Shown here one piece after another: positions 1-34,273 of a DNA stretch of 64,000 nucleotides. Both the position numbers and the translations under genes were made by a program. Source of the DNA: Chrysaora quinquecirrha (lineage: Eukaryota > Cnidaria > Scyphozoa > Semaeostomeae > Pelagiidae); NCBI GenBank assembly GCA_014526335.1, contig JACTAT010000002.1:7492048-7556047 (forward strand), written 5' to 3'. The notes beneath the pieces were generated by a model that had not been told where the DNA came from, made no database searches, and saw only the letters and a list, made by a program, of their open reading frames with translations. Position 1 is the stretch's first letter. Every line of letters begins with the position of its first letter.

Positions 1-6642
<6,642 letters not shown>

Positions 6643-7694
6643 ATTTGACATTTCTTCGTCGTTTTACCAGTTGGAGGTTGGAACTTTTACTGTTTTAAAC
6701 TAAGGATATTTCATACTCAGTAAGCTTTAGTAAATATAAGCAGTTTTTACATTTTTAATTCAGCTTGCATAGTTCATGGCACAGTTAGGGCTTTGCTGCC
6801 TTTAAAGCCTTTTGCAATTACAGTTTTATTCATTGTTGATCAGTTGAATGCTTAAAGCATTGTTCAATTTGATTACTGTAAAATGTAGGTCTAATGAATT
6901 CCTTCATGGGTTTACCACTTTCACATACTATCAATTCAAGGGTGTTGCGGTTTGCCTGGAAGAAATTAAATTTCTAATCTACAGTTTGCAGCAAACTGAA
7001 TGGTCTAAAGTCAGAGTATAGCTTCTTGAGGGTTTGGTCTGCAGTTTTGTTTTTTGTTATCCTCCAGTTATAACGAATATATAGTCATATTTTCGCACTT
7101 TTTTTCTAACTGTTGTTTTTATTTGCACACTATTTTTAAATTGATTAATTTTTATAGGATCGCCGTAATTAAAGTTTGAATGTTTTAGACACTTTATCGA
7201 ATCGATTTTGTGACTCGAGATTTTTATTCCTAAACTAAACAGTTTCATCGTAGGTACTGTTGTGATTTTTCGTGAAACAATTTTTATTAATCCATTGAAA
7301 CTAGAATTTGTAGAAATTAAATCATTGCCATTGCAATAACGTTATTTATTCCATTAAAAAGGCATTTCGAATTATTTTGATTCAACGTTTTGTGCCTGTA
7401 GAAAGTTTTGTAAATTATGATCATTAATTGCAGTTTCATCATAGTCGAACATCTTGTCTCTTTGACATTGTCTCACTCGCTTCAGCTTGGGATTTTTCGA
7501 AACGGCCTTTCTTTATTAGTACCACCACACAAGTGATTATCCACCACAATAGTGATTTTCCACAACAGTAGTGGTTTTTGGTTCGCTGGTGAGTTCTTAA
7601 CAAGTTGTAAAGATCGCCTGTGTTCCTTGCCTTTTCTGTCTTCCATTTAAAAGTCAGACCCATCATTTGCCATAGGCTTGACATGAAGAGACTT
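6643..7694. other. 3' flank of the kinase gene, no gene
   Basis: AT-rich sequence after the kinase stop. It presumably holds the 3' untranslated region, but I see no convincing AATAAA close to the stop and no conserved open frame. Confidence 0.4.
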
Positions 7695-7975
7695 GAATCC
7701 TTGGTGTCTACGACGCAGTGGTTAGCATGCTAACTCATAACGAAAATGTTGTGGGTTCAATCGACGGTCTTTCCACTTGTGTTACAGAGATAACAACCTT
7801 GGGTATGTTGTTAAAAAAAATTTGCCTCTCTACCCAGGTGTATAGATGGGTACCTGGTTGGTAGTTATGCGCGCCGTGAATGGCTCCACCCTGCTATGTG
7901 CAAATGCATCAAGACCAGGGGTAAAGTGTAAAGTCGGTTGAGTAGCCCTAGGCTAGAACTAAGACTATAATTTTT
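7695..7975 (+). mobile_element. tRNA-derived SINE with conserved core
   Basis: The head (7703-7775) looks like a tRNA: an A-box-like CGCAGTGGTTAGCATGC and a B-box-like GTGGGTTCAATCGAC, the internal pol III promoter arrangement. The body contains CCCAGGTGTATAGATGGG followed by TACCTGG, which resembles the conserved core domain shared by several invertebrate SINE families (recalled as the Meta-type core; not verified). The tail is AT-rich. The SINE call is well supported; family assignment is tentative. Confidence 0.7.
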
Positions 7976-9888
7976 TTTGGCATTTCACTATAAAGAAACT
8001 TTAACATGCAAACGAGAGTACTATCTTTTTTATAAGGAAGCCCCTTATGAGAACACCGGGGGTCAATTTGCCGAAAAAAAGAACAACTCAAGAACATTTT
8101 CAGCCTAGGTTTTAAAATAAGAAACAAGAAAATGTGTTTTTAGAAATGTCATCACATGTTAACAAAACAGAACTAAATGCAATCACTAAATTTAAGAGCA
8201 TAGATGTGCCAAACTGTTATTTATTTCCCGTGGAAGCAATTATTCATTATTTTTAGTTAAAGAAAATCAATGTTGTAATAAGAACACCAACACTCGAGGC
8301 TCGCATTATTAGAGCATTGAGCGTATGCAAAAAATATCTGCTTCTTACAAAAAAGACTTGAAGCTTTGTCAATCTATATTTGCGTAAAAATATCTGAATG
8401 AACAGAAGTTGACATTTTCCTAGCTTCCTTCCTAGAGAGCTAGATCCAATTTCGCAAAGATGGTAGAAACTTTAATTACATAGACATAAGAGCAATCTGT
8501 ATTCTTTAAGTTTTTTATGAAAGGAATTTTTACAGCAAACAGATTTTTGCCTTGATCAATGTTTGTTCAACAACAGGGGATAGCTGAAGTACATTTTCCG
8601 AATTCGCTCGAACTATTTGATTAACCAATGTTGAAGGCGGTGACAGAAAAAAAGCTTTTATGGCAGAATATTAGGAGATTAAACAGAATTTAAAAAATCA
8701 AAATTTATCAAGCTTTTCTGTTTCTCTTAGCGAGTTTCTCAAGGTTTCATGAATTTTTTGGACTACTGTTGGCAACCGGCAAGTGCCAACTATAAAATTT
8801 TTATCAAAAGTGACGAGTTTAGTTCTTGCATCTTCTAAGTCGCGTTTTCGGAAATAGTTTTGTTTATTAAACAGATTTGTAAGTAAACAAGGCTCTTAAC
8901 GTAGCTATGTTACCCATCTATTTTCTGTGCAATTTTTGCCGATTGTAGATGATGAACCAACAACAATTACAGTTGCATCAAACTGCGTATTCTAAATGCA
9001 AATATACACCTGCACTATTTGTTATAACAATTTCAAAATTAATGAATAAGAAAAAGATAACCCTAGCAGCCAAAGCCTAACCCAACGGGGGTTCTTAGGA
9101 CCCCTTACATATGAGGGCGTCGCGTCCATCCGATCATTCTGGGGTGCCGATTCTTGAAAGATTACGGACATTTTTCCGTAATGGTAATTTCATAGTTTGT
9201 GGTCTATCTTTCAGATTTAAGCCTGGTTGCTACAAGCCACGGGGACACATGAAAATCGTCAATTACTTGTTTTCGTCAGCGCGCAGTGATGGTATGAGAA
9301 AATGTTTTTAAAGCATGTCCCCATCGACGGCAACGATCATAAACATGTGGATCCCACGTCTCCTATTAGCTATATATGAGGTTGCCTGTGTGTCTTTTCT
9401 AGGAGCGAAACGTAAAGGCATATACATGCTTTCTTAAGTTTTCTTAGACAAATGAGGCTGAAGTGGGTAAAGGTTCCTACTAAACACAGATAAATCCTCA
9501 AAATAATAGCAAAATAGTAATTGTATAATTAGGCAAGAAATAAGCAATATTCGAGGCTGCAACCAAAGCTTAGTGGATGTGTTTGTATAAAAACAAAACC
9601 AAAGGCAAGGCATTTTTAAAACAACCCTGTCATGGTTACCTTGACAACACCAACCACCTAGCCGTCTATTCTATGGTTACCTTGACAACACCAGCAAGCT
9701 ACCCGTCTATTCCACCAAGATTGGCGAATGAGAAGCTTGGTTGTTCGTTGTAGCAGTCTTGTAGCTACAAGTCGCAGATGAAATTATAAATAAACCCTTG
9801 TTAGAGAAACCTGCGTTGAAAAGATAGCTGGCTTCTTTTAGCGTTTTCTTAACAACTGAGATAAGTTCTCTTGAGGAGTTTCTACTTT
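7976..9888. other. Intergenic, no gene recognised
   Basis: No frame with family resemblance on either strand. It was checked for the missing Vasa 3' exons (motifs V and VI, minus strand) and none were seen. The only structure is a 41-bp direct duplication near 9633-9716. Confidence 0.5.
9633..9716 (+). repeat. 41-bp direct repeat, two copies
   Basis: Two adjacent copies start ATGGTTACCTTGACAACACC and end CCGTCTATTC with a few differences in between. Function unknown. Confidence 0.6.
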
Positions 9889-10388
9889 NNNNNNNNNNNN
9901 NNNNNNNNNNNNNNNNNNNNNNNNNNNNNNNNNNNNNNNNNNNNNNNNNNNNNNNNNNNNNNNNNNNNNNNNNNNNNNNNNNNNNNNNNNNNNNNNNNNN
10001 NNNNNNNNNNNNNNNNNNNNNNNNNNNNNNNNNNNNNNNNNNNNNNNNNNNNNNNNNNNNNNNNNNNNNNNNNNNNNNNNNNNNNNNNNNNNNNNNNNNN
10101 NNNNNNNNNNNNNNNNNNNNNNNNNNNNNNNNNNNNNNNNNNNNNNNNNNNNNNNNNNNNNNNNNNNNNNNNNNNNNNNNNNNNNNNNNNNNNNNNNNNN
10201 NNNNNNNNNNNNNNNNNNNNNNNNNNNNNNNNNNNNNNNNNNNNNNNNNNNNNNNNNNNNNNNNNNNNNNNNNNNNNNNNNNNNNNNNNNNNNNNNNNNN
10301 NNNNNNNNNNNNNNNNNNNNNNNNNNNNNNNNNNNNNNNNNNNNNNNNNNNNNNNNNNNNNNNNNNNNNNNNNNNNNNNNNNNNNNNN
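9889..10388. other. Scaffold gap of exactly 500 N
   Basis: All N. The identical length to the gap at 49821-50320 indicates a fixed placeholder between contigs rather than a measured distance. Confidence 0.97.
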
Positions 10389-10591
10389 AGAATTAGCGTA
10401 TGAATCTGAAGGTATGGCTTATAGCAACTTCAAGACTTGCACTGGTGGCAGCAATGTCTCTCGTTTTCTACTTTATAACGGAGGCCAGAATAATCGAAAA
10501 TATAGGGTCTGGTAGCTAAAGAGAAGAGTGACAATCATAAACAATTAACTTAATAAGGTTTAATTACTGCTTGCACACAGATAACCCAAAA

Positions 10592-10957
10592 CCTAAGGCC
10601 CAGTACCAATGAACTGAACATTTCACTTAACATCGTCTAAAACCAAAGTTCAGTGAGAAATCCACTTCATCTGGCCACCTACCTTGTTCAGTCACTGAAC
10701 GATGTTCGGTGAACGTTTTATCGGAGCAAAAATGTTTGGTGAACAAACTTTGTTTATTGGTATGTTCCGTTCATCTGGCCACTCTACTGAACATTTATCC
10801 GATATAAACATGCGCATGTTAATAATTGGCGGTAACATTATCAATTTTTCAAAAAATATCAACGAATTTAGTGCAAGAATAACTACACAAAAAAGAGGCT
10901 GCAAATGTTCAGCGGCATGTTCTGTGAAATGTTATGTCCATTTGTCCAGAGCCTAAG
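10592..10957. mobile_element. MITE-like element with ~39-bp imperfect terminal inverted repeats
   Basis: The left end (CTAAGGCCCAGTACCAATGA then ACTGAACATTTCAC) matches the reverse complement of the right end (CTTAGGCTCTGGACAAATGG then ACATAACATTTCAC). The interior repeats variants of GTTCAGTGAAC, so most of it can fold on itself. No transposase frame: a non-autonomous DNA element. Confidence 0.65.
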
Positions 10958-11279
10958 CCAGCAAAGATATCACAAGTTCTTCGTATAAAATACAAATGAG
11001 TAACGAAATTCCATACGTTGGAGTCCAGGTATAAGAACTTAAGTCAATGATGATAAACTCGAGAAATGTTGACGTTAGTGGAGATTGCAAATAGCTGGTT
11101 GTTCTATTTGCAGTACTATGCTATTTCAATTGGTCTATGGTCTATGATAACACAATGCAAGAACAAAATCACTGATAAAACATCAGTAGAGTTTGTTTTA
11201 GAAGACACTGCTATATGCAAGTCAGTGCACTGTATTCAGACCAAGCAGTTTAATTAGAAAATAATTAAGAAAAGTGCTT

Positions 11280-11605
11280 TTGGTAAGCAAATTATCGAGA
11301 AAGCCAATACATCAACAACAAAGTAAATACACCAACAAGCACCTATAAGTAAGCAATCAAGAAAGCAGATTCATTAACAAGGAAGCAATGAAGATCAAGC
11401 AACATTTATGTCTACCATATTCATGTCAAAAAGCTTTTTTGCCATTACCTGAAAGAAGTGGGTGATCAAGACTTTATCAAGATCCAAGCCTTTTTGAAAA
11501 GGCACAAAGGACTAATCAATGAAGGAATGAAGGACTAATGTACTAAGTCACGGAGGACTAATTGATGAAGTTAAGGACTTGAACGACTAATTGATGAGCT
11601 TAAAA
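11280..11605. repeat. Degenerate low-complexity tandem repeats
   Basis: First about 120 bp of imperfect AAGCAA/CAACAA repeats, then 11505-11605 with imperfect copies of GGACTAATTGATGAA. No coding potential seen. Confidence 0.45.
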
Positions 11606-11908
11606 CACAGCCTGTGTAAGAGGTCTTGACAATCTATAAATAGACAATTGTCTTTTAAGAATGGATAATAAACTGCCTCAATTGTGCAGTGCCTTGACTA
11701 ACGTTCTTTTGAATACAAGCAAATGATTAGACTACTGTAAAAAGCTTGGTCTCAGCTCCCTCAAATGCCCTAAACCCTCAATCTTGCTTTATCATGCTGA
11801 TTTGCCACAACAGATATCGTGAATTCTCGAAGTTAGCTGTAGACTTTGAAGAGTTTAACTGCAAGAAACAACAATTCATAATATTTTAAGTACTGGGTAG
11901 ATAAATAC

Positions 11909-27405
<15,497 letters not shown>

Positions 27406-27429
27406 TTTTCAGGAAATCTTGATTTCTGC

Positions 27430-28033
27430 AGAGAAAACAAAATGTCGTTTAAAAATATCTGGTGATATATAGAAGCAGAAGAAGGCCTCAGCCATCAGCC
27501 TAAGCCCCCCACGCAACATGCTGATATCCAAGACACGTTTACTTGGCATCTTAGGCAGAAAAAAAATTAAAATCCAGTTAAAAATTAAATTTTTTTAGAA
27601 AACTGTAAGGAATGAGAAGAAAAACGACTCACAAATACAGAGTCTTCTTGTCAAACTTCTTCCATCGATGGCTGCACCACGAGAGGAGGAAAAACAACCA
27701 TGTGAGAATTCGTAACTCGTTTTCAGACCTCTCCAAAACCAACTCTCTGCCCAGTTCCCAAGATTCTGTTTCATAACATAACTTGCTAGACTTTTTACTA
27801 GTGTTAATGTCTCAATGTCTCAATGCACATATTTTTACAATTATTGTATTCGGCGTGTCTCCAGGTTGGCAAAACATGCGAGTGACAACCCAGCAACATG
27901 TCGCCCGAGTCATCTGCATGTCGCGGAGAAAAAAAATTGTTTCTTTTGTCTCCCAGAAACTTTTGCGTGTCTCTTGCTACAAATTTTGTGGTGCGCGTGC
28001 TACAAAGTTTTCGAGCAGGGGTAGACTGGCTCT
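27430..28033. promoter_or_regulatory. Vasa upstream region with candidate non-coding first exon
   Basis: The Vasa start exon begins after an acceptor (tctgcag) near 27430 on the minus strand. A donor-like GTGAGT on the minus strand near 27630 suggests a non-coding exon around 27635-27700. No TATA box or defined promoter can be supported. Confidence 0.35.
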
Positions 28034-28578
28034 TACACGCTTTTTTTATAAGGAACCTACCTCAAGGCCTATTTCTTAAAGTTCCTTATTTTTGGACCTC
28101 TTTTCAGGCAATCGTAGTTCAAAAAGTTCCTTAATAGTTCCTTAATTTTAACTGCACGTACAGTGGTCATAACAATAATAGAGAGACACTTGCATGTGAG
28201 CAAAGCTCGGGACTACTCAAGGAAACATTTGATGCATGCTTAACGTACAATTTTTTGTGGATTTCGACTGCAAATGAATGGAACCGGCTTTCTAATTTTA
28301 ACTGCACATACAGTGGTCATAACAGTAATAGAGAGACACTTGCATGTAAGCAAAGCTCGGAACTACTCAAGGAAACATTTGATACATGCTTAACGTACAA
28401 TTTATGTGGATTTCGACTGCAAATGAATGGAGCCGGCTTTCTAATTCTTGATTATTTGCAGTGATAAAAGCATTCAGCATTGAAAAGTTCCTTAATGATT
28501 TTCTCTTTAGTAGTATAAGTTCTTTAAATTTTCGGGCCTTCTACATGTAGGTTCCTTATAAAGTGGTTCCTTATAAAA
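28034..28578. mobile_element. MITE-like element, AAGGAACC/GGTTCCTT family, with internal duplication
   Basis: Same family as 20365-20770 (ACACGCTTTTTTTATAAGG at the left, GGTTCCTTATAAAAA at the right). An internal block of about 153 bp starting TTTTAACTGCAC is present twice in tandem (from about 28144 and 28297), which makes this copy longer. Confidence 0.65.
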
Positions 28579-28702
28579 ACTTTGATATTTTCCAAATATT
28601 CTTTCTTCCAAGAGTCAACCTCTCTTGATTTAGATAGGAGTATGAATTCATTAGAAAGTATTAGTTAAAACGTCTTTTGCTTTATTTTAACGAAATTTGG
28701 AG

Positions 28703-31700
28703 GCCTTGACGTGAAATATCGCTAAAAAATACAGGGAACCCCGAGGGCTCCAAAACGAGGGCCTCGAGGGCCGGGGCCGTGGATATCGAACACCCTTAGC
28801 TGATTTTATTTCGGCTATCTCTAAAATATGGATTATGGAATGATGGAGTGGAATGATGGAATGATGGAATGGAATGATGGAATGGTATTAAAATGCATAA
28901 ATGCAAAAGAAAACCAATTTCCAAACACATCGCGACAATATTTTTAATTTTGAAAGTATAATGAAGCAAAACAGAGCCTTGACGTGAAATATCGCTAAAA
29001 AATACAGGGAACCCCGAGGGCTCCAAAACGAGGGCCTCGAGGGCCGGGGCCGTGGATATCGAACACCCTTAGCTGATTTTATTTCGGCTATCTCTAAAAT
29101 ATGGATTATGGAATGATGGAGTGGAATGATGGAATGATGGAATGGAATGATGGAATGGTATTAAAATGCATAAATGCAAAAGAAAACCAATTTCCAAACG
29201 CATCGCGACAATATTTTTAATTTTGAAAGTATAATGAAGCAAAACAGAGCCATTCCATATTTTAGAAAAATATGGAATGGCGAATTTTCTCAAAAATTTC
29301 TCGCTTCTTTTTGCTGAAACCTTCCCCCAAGGGTTGTATATGCCTTACAAACACATCTGAGTAGAAATTAACAAGATTTGGAGTCAATTGAATGAATAAT
29401 AAGGCCATTCCATATTTTAGAAAAATATGGAATGGCGAATTTTCTCAAAAATTTCTCGCTTCTTTTTGCTGAAACCTTCCCCCAAAGGTTGTATATGCCT
29501 TACAAACACATCTGAGTAGAAATTAACAAGATTTGGAGTCAATTGAATGAATAATAAGGCCATTCCATATTTTAGAAAAATATGGAATGGCGAATTTTCT
29601 CAAAAATTACTCGCTTCTTTTTGCTGAAACCTTCCCGCTAGGGTTGTATAAGCCTTACAAACACATCTGACTAGAAATTAACAAGATTTGGAGTCAATTG
29701 AATGAATAATAAGGCCATTCCATATTTTAGAAAAATATGGAATGGCGAATTCTCAAAATTTCTCGCTTCTTTTTGCTGAAACCTTCCCCCAAAGGTTGTA
29801 TATGCCTTACAAACACATCTGAGTAGAAATTAACAAGATTTGGAGTCAATTGAATGAATAATAAGGCCATTCCATATTTTAGAAAAATATGGAATGGCGA
29901 ATTTTCTCAAAAATTACTCGCTTCTTTTTGCTGAAACCTTCCCGCTAGGGTTGTATAAGCCTTACAAACACATCTGACTAGAAATTAACAAGATTTGGAG
30001 TCAATTGAATGAATAATAAGGCCATTCCATATTTTAGAAAAATATGGAATGGCGAATTCTCAAAAATTTCTCGCTTCTTTTGCTGAAACCTTCCCCAAGG
30101 GTTGTATATGCCTTACAAACACATCTGAGTAGAAATTAACAAGATTTGGAGTCAATTGAATGAATAATAAGGCCATTCCATATTTTAGAAAAATATGGAA
30201 TGGCGAATTCTCAAAATTTCTCGCTTCTTTTGCTGAAACCTTCCCCAAAGGTTGTATATGCCTTACAAACACATCTGAGTAGAAATTAACAAGATTTGGA
30301 GTCAATTGAATGAATAATAAGGCCATTCCATATTTTAGAAAAATATGGAATGGCGAATTCTCAAAATTACTCGCTTCTTTTGCTGAAACCTTCCCGCTAG
30401 GGTTGTATAAACCTTACAAACACATCTGACTAGAAATTAACAAGATTTGGAGTCAATTGAAGGAATAATAAGGCCATTCCATATTTTAGAAAAATATGGA
30501 ATGGCGAATTTTCTCAAAAATTACTCGCTTCTTTTTGCTGAAACCTTCCCCCTAGGGCTGTATATGCCTTACAAACACATCCGAGTAGAAATTAAGAAGA
30601 TTTGGAGTCAATTGAAGGAATAATAAGGCCATTCCATATTTTAGAAAAATATGGAATGGCGAATTTTCTCAAAAATTACTCGCTTCTTTTTGCTGAAACC
30701 TTCCCCCAAAGGTTGTATATGCCTTACAAACACATCTGAGTAGAAATTAACAAGATTTGGAGTCAATTGAATGAATAATAAGGCCATTCCATATTTTAGA
30801 AAATATGGAATGGCGAATTTTCTCAAAAATTACTCGCTTCTTTTTGCTGATACCTTCCCGCTAGGGTTGTATAAGCCTTACAAACACATCTGACTAGAAA
30901 TTAACAAGATTTGGAGTCAATTGAATGAATAATAAGGCCATTCCATATTTTAGAAAAATATGGAATGGCGAATTTTCTCAAAAATTTCTCGCTTCTTTTT
31001 GCTGAAACCTTCCCCCAAAGGTTGTATATGCCTTACAAACACATCTGAGTAGAAATTAACAAGATTTGGAGTCAATTGAATGAATAATAAGGCCATTCCA
31101 TATTTTAGAAAAATATGGAATGGCGAATTTTCTCAAAAATTTCTCGCTTCTTTTTGCTGAAACCTTCCCCCAAAGGTTGTATATGCCTTACAAACACATC
31201 TGAGTAGAAATTAACAAGATTTGGAGTCAATTGAAGGAATAATAAGGCCATTCCATATTTTAGAAAAATATGGAATGGCGAATTTTCTCAAAAATTACTC
31301 TCTTCTTTTTGCTGAAACCTTCCCCCTAGGGCTGTATATGCCTTACAAACACATCCGAGTAGAAATTAAGAAGATTTGGAGTCAATTGAAGGAATAATAA
31401 GGCCATTCCATATTTTAGAAAAATATGGAATGGCGAAGTTTTTCAAAATTACTTGTTTCTTTATCTTGAAACCTTCCTCCAGGGGTAAAATAAAACTTTC
31501 CAACACATCTCAGAATAAATAATCAGGGTTTTTGAGTAGATTGAAGGAACTACGAGTTGTGAAAGTTGGTATTTTTTTGCTCAGCTAAAGGATAAGCGAG
31601 TGAGAAAACTTGCAAAATCAAGTCATCGAATTCGAACATTATTTATGTCAAACTTTCGATTTGTGCGTTTTACCATAGTTAACATATGCACTGCATCAAT

Positions 31701-32380
31701 AATTTTACGATTCCTTGTTTTGCAGATAGCCTACCATATTTAGAAATGTGATATGAAAGATTGCATATTTGCGTCGCCATTAGTCTGAATTTTTCAAGTG
31801 GATCTGTCAAATTATCAATCAGACCAGACCACAGTGGTTATGGCCGCCCAGTACAGCAGTGCTCAACTTGGAAATTAGCATCTTCCTTGAGAATCATGTT
31901 TCAAGCTTCCGTCCAGTATTTCTCGATTTTGAGATAATTTCTTCTTGGGTGTGTTTATAAAAGGCATACAACCCTAGCGGGAAGGTTTCAGCAAAAAGAA
32001 GCGAGTAATTTTTGAGAAAATTCGCCATTCCATATTTTTCTAAAATATGGAATGGCCTTATTATTCATTCAATTGACTCCAAATCTTGTTAATTTCTACT
32101 CAGATGTGTTTGTAAGGCATATACAACCTTTGGGGGAAGGTTTCAGCAAAAAGAAGCGAGAAATTTTTGAGAAAATTCGCCATTCCATATTTTTCTAAAA
32201 TATGGAATGGCCTATTATTATTGCTTCAATACTTTCAAAATTAAAAATATTGTCGCGATGTGTTTGGAAATTGGTTTTCTTTTGCATTTATGCATTTTAA
32301 TACCATTCCATCATTCCATTCCATCATTCCATCATTCCACTCCATCATTCCATAATCCATATTTTAGAGATAGCCATTTT
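28703..32380. mobile_element. Foldback element: inverted ends enclosing a 154-bp satellite array
   Basis: Two tandem 274-bp left-end units (from 28703 and 28977) contain ATGGATTATGGAATGATGG and a GGAATGATGGAAT simple repeat. The same sequence is inverted at 32220-32378. Between them are about 15 direct satellite units (29250-31440), a spacer (31550-31940) and about 1.7 inverted units (31940-32220). No protein. The long open frames here are satellite artefacts. The outer borders are approximate. Confidence 0.7.
29250..31440 (+). repeat. 154-bp satellite, ~15 units, each with a perfect 14-bp hairpin
   Basis: Units of about 150-156 bp begin near AAGGCCATTCCATATTTT. Each contains CCATTCCATATTTT, a 3-base loop AGA, then AAAATATGGAATGG. 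Variants alternate (GCTAGGGTTG versus CCCAAAGGTTG), hinting at two-unit higher-order structure. The last unit is degenerate. Confidence 0.85.
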
Positions 32381-32683
32381 ATTTCAGCAGGAATTGTTCC
32401 ATATTTTTTATCCTTGAAACCGCAAGGACTTAATTCCATAATTCGTAGTTTTCACTGGTCAAATATTTTGAAGACAGAAAACCGCCCGCCTATCCAGTTT
32501 TGACACGTGATTGTGTTGTGAGCGTGAGGCAGGCGTGAGCTGTTCGCAAGAGTAACCTTCGCCTAGTAGGCCATTATTTTGAATCAACACCACATGACTA
32601 GAAGCTGTGAGAAAACTTGGCCGTGTAACTTCGACAGACGGAAGACGGACGGTACGTCGGAACAACAAGTTGGACGTTCGAAA
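32381..32683 (+). promoter_or_regulatory. 5' flank and leader of left SLC7 gene
   Basis: Sequence between the foldback element and the SLC7 start. An in-frame upstream ATG at 32579 would add 35 residues, but homology to the right-arm copy begins only about 10 bases before the ATG at 32684, so the extension is probably leader. Confidence 0.4.
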
Positions 32684-34273
32684 ATGGCAAAACACGAGAA
32701 TCCAGTCAAAGATACCGAGCGCAGAAGATCATTTAGCCCAGGCCAAAATTCCTTCACCGAGTCAACACCGCTCGTCTTGTCATCTGCAAGTCAAGGATCG
32801 GAAAGAGCGTTTGTGAAGAGCTACAGAGAGCTGAGTAAAAGCTTGACTTTTAAACATGCTTTTGCATACGTCGTCGGACTGTTATTCGCATCTGGAATCT
32901 TCATCTCACCAAGCCTTGTTGCCAGAGAAACCAATAACATGGGAATGGCAATTATTGTTTGGATTGTATCAGGAATACCATGCCTTCTCGGAGCATTATG
33001 TTTCTGTGAACTTGCCTGTATGCATCGAAAGGTAGGTGGTGAATACATCTATATATTAGAGGCATACGGCGAGGTAGTGGCATTTATTGCTATCTGGGCA
33101 CAAGCTACTGTAATTATGCCTTTGGTATTGGCAATATTGGCATTAACAGTCGGAGAGCATGTAGCGGAGCCATTCTTGGATATAACAACAACGACCGGCG
33201 TTTGGGTGACAAAATCGATCGCCGTGGCGGGAATTTTGGTCTGTCTATTGGCGAATAGTTTTAGCAGTAGCATCGTGGGCAAAATTCAAATTATTGTTAC
33301 GTCCATACAGTATATATCTATAGCCTTTCTTGTGATCCTTGGAATTTATAGACTATCAACCGGACATACGGAGAACTACCCAGCAATGTTCAGCAATACT
33401 AGTGATTTCAATTTGGGGAATTTTGGACTTGCACTGTACAATGGGCTTTGGGCTTACGATGGTTGGGGCTTAGTTAGCTCTATCTCTGAAGAGCTCGAGA
33501 ATCTTGAGCGAGATCTCTGGTTATCTATTGTGACTGGTATTCCGTTTGTTGTGTTATGCTATGTACTGATAAACTTTGCGTTAATGTCGGGACTGTCGCA
33601 TAAAGAAATCGCGAATTCATCAACGGTTGCGATAACGTTCGTCGAGAAAATACTCGGCAAGAAAGTCGCACTTGTTATTCCCTTCGCAGTTGGTTTATCG
33701 TGTCTCGGGTGCGTTTGTGGAAACTTTTTCGTTCTGTCAAGGGTTATTTTGTCGGCGGCCAGAGAAGGACATCTACCATATACGTTGTGCTACATACATA
33801 AAAAGCAGCGAACGCCGATCCCTGCAGCACTCACACTTTCACTCCTGTCAATCATCTGGTTACTACCGCTGGGCAACGGCATGGAGGCACTCATTACCTA
33901 TTTCTCATTTGCAGTCTGGTCACAATATTTGTTAGCCATTTTCAGTGTTATCATAATGCGAATACGAAAACCTGAATTAGAAAGGCCTTTCAGAGTTTGG
34001 TTGATAAACCCAATATTTACTAGTTTATGTTCTTTATTTCTTGTTGTAATTCCATTTGTTAAAAGGCCAGTTGAGTCGAGCGTCTGCCTGGCTGTTCTGC
34101 TTTCTGCAATTCCAGTATATTATCTATTCATCTACTATCATAAACGTCGGTCATCATGCCTTACGAATGCCACTGACAAATTAAACGATTTCTTGACTGC
34201 CAAGTTCAACTTGGTTCCCTGCGTCTTTTTAGAAGAAGCAAACGAAAACATTGAAAAGGAAACGAAGGTGTGA
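32684..34273 (+). CDS. SLC7-family (LAT light-chain type) amino-acid transporter, left copy
   Basis: A 529-residue, single-exon protein with about 12 hydrophobic segments, typical of the SLC7 L-type exchangers that move neutral amino acids across the plasma membrane. Family features: ASGIFISPSLVARE (TM1 unwound GSGIF region), GGEYIYILEAYGE (TM3), NGLWAYDGWG (TM6), SEELENLERDL after it, and SAAREGHLP (TM8 region). The start at 32684 is chosen because the right-arm protein begins at the same residue (M-K-HENP). The loop after TM3 (AEPFLDITTTTGVW) has no Cys, whereas heteromeric LATs usually have one there for the disulphide to the heavy chain. Intronless, so it may derive from a retrocopy. Convergent with the P4HTM-like gene 1.9 kb downstream. 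About 36 of 529 residues differ from the right copy. Confidence 0.9.
   Translation: MAKHENPVKDTERRRSFSPGQNSFTESTPLVLSSASQGSERAFVKSYRELSKSLTFKHAFAYVVGLLFASGIFISPSLVARETNNMGMAIIVWIVSGIPCLLGALCFCELACMHRKVGGEYIYILEAYGEVVAFIAIWAQATVIMPLVLAILALTVGEHVAEPFLDITTTTGVWVTKSIAVAGILVCLLANSFSSSIVGKIQIIVTSIQYISIAFLVILGIYRLSTGHTENYPAMFSNTSDFNLGNFGLALYNGLWAYDGWGLVSSISEELENLERDLWLSIVTGIPFVVLCYVLINFALMSGLSHKEIANSSTVAITFVEKILGKKVALVIPFAVGLSCLGCVCGNFFVLSRVILSAAREGHLPYTLCYIHKKQRTPIPAALTLSLLSIIWLLPLGNGMEALITYFSFAVWSQYLLAIFSVIIMRIRKPELERPFRVWLINPIFTSLCSLFLVVIPFVKRPVESSVCLAVLLSAIPVYYLFIYYHKRRSSCLTNATDKLNDFLTAKFNLVPCVFLEEANENIEKETKV

Noticed and set aside
9871..10515. Long open frame spanning the first gap
   Set aside because: It exists only because N codons are read as open; the 41 real residues after the gap match nothing I know.
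29069..30826. Repeated 60-90 codon frames (MALLFIQLTPNLVNFYS and similar)
   Set aside because: They are translations of the 154-bp satellite, out of frame from unit to unit, with no protein family.
32579..32683. 35-residue N-terminal extension of left SLC7
   Set aside because: In frame but absent from the right copy, whose homology begins just before the ATG at the position matching 32684.
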